A stretch of 6,285 nt of DNA, taken from the NCBI GenBank assembly GCA_022843345.1, contig JALHNW010000111.1, forward strand, positions 1-6,285. Reading direction: 5' to 3'. A program made the position numbers and the translations under genes. Numbering within the stretch: the stretch's first letter is position 1; each line of letters begins with the position of its first letter. The DNA is from Rubritepida sp. (GTDB taxonomy: Bacteria > Pseudomonadota > Alphaproteobacteria > Acetobacterales > Acetobacteraceae). Under the pieces are notes generated by a model, which was not told the origin of the DNA, did no database searches, and saw nothing but the letters and a program-made list of their open reading frames with translations. Of the stretch, positions 1-5,796 are shown one piece after another.

Positions 1-1045
1 GCTCGCCGCCCTGCTGGCCGGTTGCGGCGACCCGGCCCCGCCCCCGGCCGAGCCGCCCCGCCCCGTCCGCATCGCCACCGCCGAGACCCGCCAGGGCGGC
101 GAGGTGGTGACCCTGGCCGGCACCGTGCAGCCGCAGGCCGAGGTGAACCTGGGCTTCCGCATCCCCGGCCGCATCGCCGAGCGCCTGGTGAACGCGGGCG
201 AGCGCGTGCAGGCCGGCCAGGTGCTGGCGCGGCTGGACCGCGAGAACGAGGAGAATAACTGGCGCGCCGCCCGCGCCGCCCTCGTCGCGTCCCAGGCGCA
301 GCTGGTCGAGGCGCGAAACAACCAGTGGCGCCAGGCCGAGCTGCTGCGGACCGGCTTCACCACCCGCGTCGCCTATGACCAGGCGGTGCAGCGCCTCGCC
401 GCCGCCACCTCCAACGTCGAGGCGGCGCAGGCGCAGTTCGCCGTGGCCGAGGACCGCATCGGCTACACCGAGCTGGTGGCGGACGCGCCGGGCACCGTGC
501 TGGCCCGCCGCGCCGAGCCGGGCGAGGTGGTGGCCGCCGGCCAGCCCATCTTCATCATCGCGCGCGAGGGCGGGCGCGACGCGGTCTTCGCCGCGCCCGC
601 CGCCCTGAAGGACGCGGCACCCGCCAACCCCGAGATCACCGTGGCGCTGTCGGAGAATCCCGGCGTCACCGCGCGCGGCCGCGTCCGCGAGGTCTCGCCC
701 CGCGCCGACCCGGTGACCGGCGCCTTCGAGGTGCGGGTGGGGCTGATCGAGCCGCCCGAGGGGTTGCGCCTGGGCGCGACCGTATCCGGCCGGCTGGTGG
801 TGGGCGAGGGCGGGGGCGTGGAGCTTCCCGCCACCGCCCTGGTGCGCGCCGATGGGGGGGCGGCGGTCTGGGTGGTGGATCCGCGCTCCAAGGCCGTGTC
901 GCTGCGCCCGGTCGAGGTGGCGCGCCACGGCACCACGCGCGTCACCCTGGCCCGCGGGGTCGAGGCGGGCGAGGCGGTGGTGACGGCGGGCGTGCAGACC
1001 CTGCGCCCCGGCCAGGTGGTCCGCCTGCTGGGTGAGCCGCGATGA
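1..1045 (+). CDS. RND efflux pump periplasmic adaptor, lipoprotein (5' partial)
   Basis: This membrane fusion protein bridges the inner-membrane RND permease to an outer-membrane channel. The reading frame is open from base 2, and 347 residues are visible before the TGA. The window starts inside the signal peptide: the visible residues LAALLAGC form a lipobox with the acylated Cys at bases 23-25, so the mature protein should be lipid-anchored on the periplasmic side. The first ATG/GTG-type start inside the window (GTG at 104) is far downstream of the lipobox, so the true start lies upstream of base 1. Domains in order: first half of a lipoyl-like domain (GFRIPGRIAERL, about 151-235), an Ala/Gln/Glu-rich coiled-coil hairpin (about 245-470) containing LLRTGFTTRVAYDQA, second lipoyl half (DAPGTVLARRAEPGEVV, about 482-550), a beta-barrel (about 580-810), and a membrane-proximal domain starting at LPATALV (about 824). 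The stop overlaps the permease start as ATGA, so the two genes are co-translated. Family assignment is firm; the substrate is unknown. Confidence 0.93.
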   Translation, partial: LAALLAGCGDPAPPPAEPPRPVRIATAETRQGGEVVTLAGTVQPQAEVNLGFRIPGRIAERLVNAGERVQAGQVLARLDRENEENNWRAARAALVASQAQLVEARNNQWRQAELLRTGFTTRVAYDQAVQRLAAATSNVEAAQAQFAVAEDRIGYTELVADAPGTVLARRAEPGEVVAAGQPIFIIAREGGRDAVFAAPAALKDAAPANPEITVALSENPGVTARGRVREVSPRADPVTGAFEVRVGLIEPPEGLRLGATVSGRLVVGEGGGVELPATALVRADGGAAVWVVDPRSKAVSLRPVEVARHGTTRVTLARGVEAGEAVVTAGVQTLRPGQVVRLLGEPR

Positions 1046-4000
1046 TCGGGCCGAACCTCTCGGAATGGTCCATCAACCGCCGCTCACTGATGATGTTCCT
1101 GATGCTGGTGGCACTCGGCGCCGGCATCATGTCCTTCATCCGGCTGGGGCGCGACGAGGACCCGGCCTTCACCTTCCGCACCATGATCGTCTCCGCCGCC
1201 TGGCCGGGGGCGACGATGGAGGACACTCTGGCCCAGGTGACCGAGCGGCTGGAGCGCACGCTCCAGGAGACGCCGTTCCTGGACCGCATCCGCAGCGTGA
1301 CGGTGCCGGGGCGCACGACGATCTTCGTGGACCTGCTGGGGTCCACCCCGCCCGCCGAGGTGCCGGAATCCTGGTACCAGGTCCGCAAGCGCATCGGCGA
1401 CATGCGGCTGAGCCTGCCGCAGGGCGTGATCGGCCCGGGCTTCAACGATGATTTCGGCGACACCTTCGGCCTGATCTTCGGCTTCACCGCCGATGGCTTC
1501 ACCCATCGCGAGCTGCGCGACGCGGTGGAAGCCGCGCGCTCGCGCCTGCTGCGCGTGCCGGATGTAAGCAAGGTGAACGTGCTGGGCGCGCAGGACGAGC
1601 GCGTCTTCATCGAGTTCATCCCCGACCGCCTCGCCGGGCTTGGCCTGTCCATGGGGCAGGTGATCGCCCAGCTCCAGGCGCAGAACGCCGTGCGCCCCGC
1701 GGGCGTGGTGGAGACGGGGGACGAGCGCGTGGCCATCCGCGTCTCGGGCGCCTTCGAGGACGAGGCGGGGCTGGCGGCGGCGAACATCAGCGCGGGCGGC
1801 CGGCTGGTGCGCCTGTCCGACATCGCCACCGTCACGCGCGGGCTGGCGGACCCGCCGCAGCCGATGTTCCGGGTGAACGGCCAGCCCGCCATCGGCCTGG
1901 CCATCTCCATGCGCCAGGGCGGCGACGTGCTGGCGCTGGGCGCCGACATCCGCGCCGAGATGGCGCGCATCCGCGCCACGCTGCCCATCGGCATCGAACC
2001 GGTGATGGTGGCCGACCAGGCGCAGGTGGTGGACAGCGCCATCGGCGACTTCACCGAAAGCCTGTGGCAGGCCATCGTCATCATCATGGCGGTCAGCTTC
2101 ATCGCGCTGGGCGTGCGCGCGGGGCTGGTGGTGGCGCTGGCCATCCCGCTGACGCTGGCCATCGTCTTCGGGGCGATGTCGGTGGCGGGGATAGACTTCC
2201 AGCGCATCTCGCTGGGCGCGCTCATCATCGCGCTGACGCTGCTGGTGGACGACGCGATGACCACCATCGACGCCATGCTGCGCCGCCTCGCCGCCGGCGA
2301 CGCGAAGGAGCAGGCGGCGACCTTCGCCTACAAGGCGCTGGCGGCACCCATGCTGACCGGCACGCTGGTGACCATCGCGGGCTTCATCCCGATCGGCTTC
2401 GCGGCCTCCACGGCCGGCGAATACACCTTCACCCTGTTCGCGGTGGTGGGGATCGCGCTGATCCTGTCCTGGTTCGTGGCGGTGCTCTTCGCCCCGCTGA
2501 TGGGGCTGGCCATCCTCAAGGCGCCGCCGCCGGGCGCCGCCGCCAAGCCGCCCGGGCGGGTGCTGCGCGGCTACGAGCGGCTGCTGCGCATGGCGATCCG
2601 CTTCGGCTGGGTGACGGTCGGGCTGGCCATCGGCGCCTTCGCGCTGGCGCTGTTCCTGCACCGCTACGTGCCGCAGCAGTTCTTCCCCTCCAGCGACCGG
2701 CCGGAGCTGACGGTGGACCTGATCCTGCCGCAATCCAGATCCATCACCCAGACGGAGCGCGCGGCCGCGCGGCTGGACGAGGCGCTGGGGCGGGATGCCG
2801 ACATCGCCCGCTTCTCCACCTATGTCGGCCAGGGGGCGATCCGCTTCTACCTGCCGCTGAACGTGCTGCTGCCCGACCCCTTCACCGCGCAGTCCATCGT
2901 CGTGGCGAAGGACCTCGCGGCGCGCGACCGCGTGCAGCAGCGCCTGGAGCGCCTGCTGGCCGAGGAGTTCCCCGAGGCGCTGGGCCGCGTCTCGCCGCTG
3001 GAGATGGGGCCGCCGGTCGGCTGGCCGCTGCAATACCGCATCAGCGGGCCGGACCCCGACCGGCTGCGCGCCGCGGCGATGCGATTCGCCGGGATCATGG
3101 GCGCCGATCCCGACACGCGGCACGTCAACTTCGACTGGATGGAACCCTCGCGCCAGCTCCGCATCCGGGTGAACCAGGATGAGGCGCGCCGGCTGGGCCT
3201 GTCCTCCGCCCAGGTGGCGGCGGCGCTGAACGAGGCGGTGACCGGCACGCCGGTGACGCAGCTGCGCGACGACATCTACCTCGTCGAGGTGGTGGCGCGC
3301 GGGGCGGGCGAGGACCGCGCCTCGCTGGACGCGGTGCGCAACGCGCCCGTGCTGCTGCCCGGCGGCCAGTCGGTGGCGCTGAGCCAGTTCGCGAGCATCG
3401 AGGAGGGACAGGAGAACCCGGTGGTCTGGCGGCGCAACCGCGTGCCGACGCTGACCGTGCGCGCCGACGTGCCGCCCGGCGTGCTGCCGGCCACCGTGGT
3501 GGAGCGGCTGGAAGCGCCGGTCGCCGAGTTCGCGGCCGCCTTGCCGGAGGGTTACTCCATCGCGTTGGGCGGCACCGCGGAGGAATCAGCGGTGGGGCAG
3601 GCCAGCGTGCTGGCGGTGGTGCCGGTGATGCTGGCAGTGATGCTGACGCTGCTGATGTTCCAGCTGCAATCCTTCCGCAAGCTGGGGGTGGTGGTGGCGA
3701 TCCTGCCGCTGGCCATCATCGGCGTGGTGCTGACGCTGCTGCTGTTCGGCCGGCCGCTGGGCTTCGTCGCCATCCTGGGCGTGCTGTCGCTGCTGGGGAT
3801 GGTGGCGAAGAACGCCGTCATCCTGCTGGTGCAGATCGACGAGGACCGGGCGGCGGGGCTGGGGCTGGTGGATGCGGTGGTCGCGGCGTGCTCGTCGCGC
3901 CTGCGGCCGATGCTGTTGACCGCGCTGTCCACCGTGCTGGGGCTGATCCCGATCGCCCCCACGGTGTTCTGGGGGCCGATGGCCTTCGCGGTGATGGGCG

Positions 4001-4089
4001 GGCTGCTGGTGGCGACGCTGCTGACGCTGCTGGTGCTGCCGGCGCTCTACGTCCTGGTGTTCAACCGGAAAGGTGCCGGTGCGGCCTGA
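1042..4089 (+). CDS. RND efflux transporter permease (AcrB/HAE-like family)
   Basis: This inner-membrane proton/drug antiporter of 1015 residues is normal length for the superfamily. It should work as a trimer with the adaptor encoded just upstream. TM1 is at about residues 14-34, followed by a large periplasmic loop to about 340. TM2-TM6 lie at about 341-490, TM7 at about 521-543, a second large periplasmic loop runs to about 855, and TM8-TM12 lie between about 856 and 1009. The proton-relay residues are present: Asp403-Asp404 in TM4 (LLVDDAMTT) and Lys923 in TM10 (MVAKNAVILL), matching AcrB D407/D408/K940. The N-terminal motif LGRDEDPAF marks a subgroup different from classical AcrB. TM4 lacks the DFG-type acidic motif of heavy-metal (CzcA/CusA) pumps, so organic substrates are more likely. 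The start is supported by GGTGA at 1031-1035, 6 nt upstream, and by the ATGA overlap with the adaptor stop. Its 3' end overlaps convergent znuB by 29 nt. No outer-membrane factor gene follows. Exact substrates cannot be read from sequence. Confidence 0.96.
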   Translation: MIGPNLSEWSINRRSLMMFLMLVALGAGIMSFIRLGRDEDPAFTFRTMIVSAAWPGATMEDTLAQVTERLERTLQETPFLDRIRSVTVPGRTTIFVDLLGSTPPAEVPESWYQVRKRIGDMRLSLPQGVIGPGFNDDFGDTFGLIFGFTADGFTHRELRDAVEAARSRLLRVPDVSKVNVLGAQDERVFIEFIPDRLAGLGLSMGQVIAQLQAQNAVRPAGVVETGDERVAIRVSGAFEDEAGLAAANISAGGRLVRLSDIATVTRGLADPPQPMFRVNGQPAIGLAISMRQGGDVLALGADIRAEMARIRATLPIGIEPVMVADQAQVVDSAIGDFTESLWQAIVIIMAVSFIALGVRAGLVVALAIPLTLAIVFGAMSVAGIDFQRISLGALIIALTLLVDDAMTTIDAMLRRLAAGDAKEQAATFAYKALAAPMLTGTLVTIAGFIPIGFAASTAGEYTFTLFAVVGIALILSWFVAVLFAPLMGLAILKAPPPGAAAKPPGRVLRGYERLLRMAIRFGWVTVGLAIGAFALALFLHRYVPQQFFPSSDRPELTVDLILPQSRSITQTERAAARLDEALGRDADIARFSTYVGQGAIRFYLPLNVLLPDPFTAQSIVVAKDLAARDRVQQRLERLLAEEFPEALGRVSPLEMGPPVGWPLQYRISGPDPDRLRAAAMRFAGIMGADPDTRHVNFDWMEPSRQLRIRVNQDEARRLGLSSAQVAAALNEAVTGTPVTQLRDDIYLVEVVARGAGEDRASLDAVRNAPVLLPGGQSVALSQFASIEEGQENPVVWRRNRVPTLTVRADVPPGVLPATVVERLEAPVAEFAAALPEGYSIALGGTAEESAVGQASVLAVVPVMLAVMLTLLMFQLQSFRKLGVVVAILPLAIIGVVLTLLLFGRPLGFVAILGVLSLLGMVAKNAVILLVQIDEDRAAGLGLVDAVVAACSSRLRPMLLTALSTVLGLIPIAPTVFWGPMAFAVMGGLLVATLLTLLVLPALYVLVFNRKGAGAA

Positions 4090-4918
4090 GCCGCGCCAGC
4101 ATTCCATCCACCGGCCCGAACGCCACGGAGAGCACCCACAGCGCCGCCGCGGCCAGGATGATGGCCGGCCCGCTCGGCACGTCCAGCCGCGCCGAGGCGG
4201 CGAGGCCGGCGATGCTGGCCAGCAGCGCCAGCAGCACCGCCACGGCCACCATGCCGCCGATGCCGCGCGCCCAGTGCCGGGCGGCGATGGCGGGCAGCAT
4301 CATCAGCCCCACCGCCATCAGCGTGCCCACCGCCTGGAGCGCGGCGACGAGGTTCACCACCACCAGCGCCAGGAAGCCCAGGTGCCAGCGGGAGCCGCGC
4401 AGCCCGACGGCGCGGGCGAAGGCGGGGTCGAAGCATTCCAGCACCAGCGGCCGCCACGCGAAGGACAGAAAGACCAGCGTGGCGCTGGCCGCGCCCGCCA
4501 TCAGCAGCAGCGCCGCGTCATCCACCCCCAGCACCGAGCCGAAGAGCAGCTGCGAGAGCTCGACCGCCGAGCCGCGCCAGGAGATGATGGCGACGCCCGC
4601 GGCCAGCGCGGTGAGGTAGAGCGCGGCGAGCGCAGAATCCTCGCGCCCGCCGGTGCCGCGGGCCAGCGCGCCGGCGCCCAGCGCCAGCACCAGCCCGGCC
4701 AGCAGCCCGCCGACGGCCAGCGCCGGCACCGACAAGCCGAACAGCACGAAGGCCAGCGCGATCCCCGGCAGCATCCCGTGCGACAGCGCGTCGCCGGCCA
4801 GCGACATCCGCCGCAGCATGAGGAACACGCCCAGCGGCGGTGCGGAAAGCGAGAGCGCCAGGCACCCCACCAGTGCGCGGCGCAGGAAGCCGAACTCGAT
4901 GAAGGGGTCGAGGATCAC
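4061..4918 (-). CDS. znuB: zinc ABC transporter permease (ZnuB-like, ABC-3 family)
   Basis: This 285-residue polytopic protein is the channel of a high-affinity Zn2+ (possibly Mn2+) importer, energised by the ATPase encoded immediately upstream. Family signs include the conserved early segment RRMSLAGDALSHGMLPGIAL (36-55), the loop FGSVLGVDD (126-134), FDPAFARAVGL (163-173), the coupling/TM region VGTLMAVGLMMLPAIAAR (197-214) and the late motif DVPSGPAIIL (246-255). Hydrophobic segments fit seven to nine TM helices, as in other ABC-3 permeases. The start codon is GTG in a GTGA overlap with the znuC stop; no clear Shine-Dalgarno is visible, so translation probably depends on coupling to znuC. 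The metal is inferred from the Zur-like operator in front of the operon, because ABC-3 permeases for Zn and Mn look alike. The C-terminus (RPHRHLSG) contains two His and is encoded antisense to the end of the RND gene. No substrate-binding protein gene is adjacent. Confidence 0.93.
   Translation of the reverse strand: MILDPFIEFGFLRRALVGCLALSLSAPPLGVFLMLRRMSLAGDALSHGMLPGIALAFVLFGLSVPALAVGGLLAGLVLALGAGALARGTGGREDSALAALYLTALAAGVAIISWRGSAVELSQLLFGSVLGVDDAALLLMAGAASATLVFLSFAWRPLVLECFDPAFARAVGLRGSRWHLGFLALVVVNLVAALQAVGTLMAVGLMMLPAIAARHWARGIGGMVAVAVLLALLASIAGLAASARLDVPSGPAIILAAAALWVLSVAFGPVDGMLARLRPHRHLSG
4078..4097 (+). terminator. possible hairpin at the RND permease stop codon
   Basis: GGTGCGGC (4078-4085) and GCCGCGCC (4090-4097) can form an 8-bp stem with one G-U pair and a CTGA loop that contains the permease stop codon. 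No T-run follows, so this is not a classical intrinsic terminator. In DNA this GC-rich, chance hairpins are common. It could act as a 3' stabilising structure or as a pause site between the two convergent transcripts. Confidence 0.2.
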
Positions 4919-5631
4919 GCGGCCCGCGCGCAGGTCTCCGCATGCGGGTCCCAGCCCTCGGCCATGCTGCGGGCGCGCAGGCGGTTCGCGGCGGAAAGCG
5001 CCTCGCCGGTCGGCCCGAAGGCGATGGCCTCGCGCGCCAGCAGCAGGGTGTGCGGGAACTCGTCGCGCACCAAGTCGAGGTCGTGCAGCACGGCGCAGAT
5101 GGTGCGCCCCTCGCCATGCCAGCGGCGGATGACCCCCAGCAGGTCGGCGGCGGTGCGGGCGTCAAGCGCGTTGAACGGCTCGTCCAGCAGGATCACCGGC
5201 GCGTCCTGGAGCAGGAGGCGCGCGAAGAGCAGTCGCTGGAACTGGCCGGTGGACAGGCTGGCCACGGGCCGCGATTCGAAGCCGCGCAGGCCCACCGCGG
5301 CCATCGCGTCGGCCACGCGGCCATCGTCGCGCAGGGTGCCGAAGGCGCCGCCCTCGGCCCAAAGGCCCAGCAGCACGGCGTCGCGGCAGCGCAGCGGGAA
5401 GGCGCGGTCCATGCCGGCCTGCTGCGGCAGCAGGGCGATGCGGCCGCCGGCTTCGACGTGGCCATGCTCGGCGCGCTGCACCCCGGCGATGGCGCGCAGC
5501 AGGGTGGACTTGCCGGCGCCGTTGGGGCCGACCACTGCCAGGAGGCCGCCCTTGGGCAGCGTGAAGGAGACGTGGTGCACCGCCGGCCGCCTGTCATGGC
5601 TGACGGTGAGGTCGCGCACGGCGATGCTCAT
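4915..5631 (-). CDS. znuC: zinc ABC transporter ATP-binding protein (ZnuC-like)
   Basis: This 238-residue cytoplasmic ATPase drives metal import through ZnuB. All ABC motifs are visible: Walker A GPNGAGKST (35-43), Q-loop at LLPQQ (Gln70/71), signature LSTGQ (126-130), Walker B VILLDEP with catalytic Glu151 (146-152), D-loop NALD (154-157) and the switch His183 in VLHDLD. The signature has Thr where most ABC proteins have Gly (LSGGQ). The tail ends in WDPHAETCARAA. The chosen ATG (5629-5631) gives the usual family N-terminus (MSIAVRDLTVSHD) and overlaps the stop of the 35-codon ORF as ATGA. A GTG at 5661 would add ten Gly-rich residues and extend into that ORF, so I rejected it. No strong Shine-Dalgarno precedes the start, which suggests coupled translation. 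The stop overlaps the znuB GTG by 4 nt. ZnuC rather than MntB/SitB is inferred from the Zur-like site upstream. Confidence 0.92.
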   Translation of the reverse strand: MSIAVRDLTVSHDRRPAVHHVSFTLPKGGLLAVVGPNGAGKSTLLRAIAGVQRAEHGHVEAGGRIALLPQQAGMDRAFPLRCRDAVLLGLWAEGGAFGTLRDDGRVADAMAAVGLRGFESRPVASLSTGQFQRLLFARLLLQDAPVILLDEPFNALDARTAADLLGVIRRWHGEGRTICAVLHDLDLVRDEFPHTLLLAREAIAFGPTGEALSAANRLRARSMAEGWDPHAETCARAA

Positions 5632-5735
5632 GCCGCCAGCGCCCAGGCCACGGCCGCCCACAACGCGGCGAGCAGCACGCCCGCGAGGGCGAGGCGCGCG
5701 GAGGCCGGGGCGGCGAGGTCCAGCGGGTTGGTCAT
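5628..5735 (-). CDS. 35-aa single-helix membrane protein, first gene of the znu operon
   Basis: This is an unannotated small ORF that I recognise from no family. It starts at ATG 5733-5735 and encodes 35 residues: MTNPLDLAAPASA, then a hydrophobic stretch from Arg14 to Ala35 rich in Ala, Leu and Trp (LALAGVLLAALWAAVAWALA). This predicts one transmembrane helix at about 15-34, with a short polar N-terminus bearing Asp6 and Arg14. The TGA (5628-5630) overlaps the znuC ATG as ATGA, the same architecture as the znuC/znuB junction, so it should be co-translated with znuC. The start lies only 3 nt from the Zur-like palindrome, making it the first ORF of the regulated transcript. Possible roles (inference): a small accessory subunit of the transporter, as KdpF, CydX or AcrZ are for other membrane complexes; a leader for translational coupling; or a relic signal peptide, since the end resembles an Ala-X-Ala cleavage region. 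Coding status is supported by position only. Confidence 0.55.
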   Translation of the reverse strand: MTNPLDLAAPASARLALAGVLLAALWAAVAWALAA

Positions 5736-5738
5736 CGC

Positions 5739-5751
5739 GTTATCCTATAAC
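5739..5751. promoter_or_regulatory. Zur-like operator (perfect palindrome)
   Basis: On the minus strand this reads GTTATAGGATAAC: a perfect 5-3-5 inverted repeat GTTAT-N3-ATAAC, extended to ATGTTATA on its upstream side. It closely resembles the proteobacterial Zur box core (GTTATA-rich half-sites, as I know it for gamma- and alphaproteobacteria). It is an AT-rich island in very GC-rich DNA and lies directly before the zinc-importer operon. Zur with bound zinc should repress from here. It sits 3 nt from the start of the small ORF and 45 nt from the DUF445 start on the other side. Regulator identity is inferred; no zur gene is in the window. Confidence 0.8.
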
Positions 5752-5772
5752 ATCGCGTGGCTTGCGGGCCAA
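5744..5772 (-). promoter_or_regulatory. candidate sigma-70 promoter of the znu operon
   Basis: On the minus strand TTGGCC (5772-5767, 4 of 6 to TTGACA) and TATAGG (5749-5744, 4 of 6 to TATAAT) are separated by exactly 17 nt. The -10 element lies inside the Zur-like palindrome, the expected arrangement for repression by occlusion. Transcription would begin around 5735-5738, at or just before the small ORF's ATG, predicting a leaderless or nearly leaderless mRNA. The hexamers are only moderate matches, so this is a prediction. Confidence 0.4.
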
Positions 5773-5796
5773 GTCCGGCGGCGGCATGGTGGTTGC

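Noticed and set aside
942..2276. 444-codon minus-strand open frame
   Set aside because: The Ser/Arg/Thr/Met-rich product has no domain or hydrophobic pattern and lies antisense to two well-supported genes.
1084..3123. 679-codon open frame on the minus strand antisense to the RND permease
   Set aside because: Its His/Arg/Gln/Asp-rich, low-complexity product is typical of a GC-rich shadow frame. The plus-strand frame encodes a clear RND permease with catalytic residues in place.
1042..4089. RND permease as a zinc/heavy-metal (CzcA/CusA) pump linked to the zinc importer
   Set aside because: TM4 has the Asp-Asp pair of drug-type pumps and lacks the DFG-x-x-VDG motif of metal pumps. The gene is on the other strand with no shared control.
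5632..5661. GTG start at 5661 for znuC
   Set aside because: It adds a Gly-rich extension absent from the family and overlaps the small ORF by about 34 nt. The ATG at 5631 gives a standard N-terminus and an ATGA overlap.
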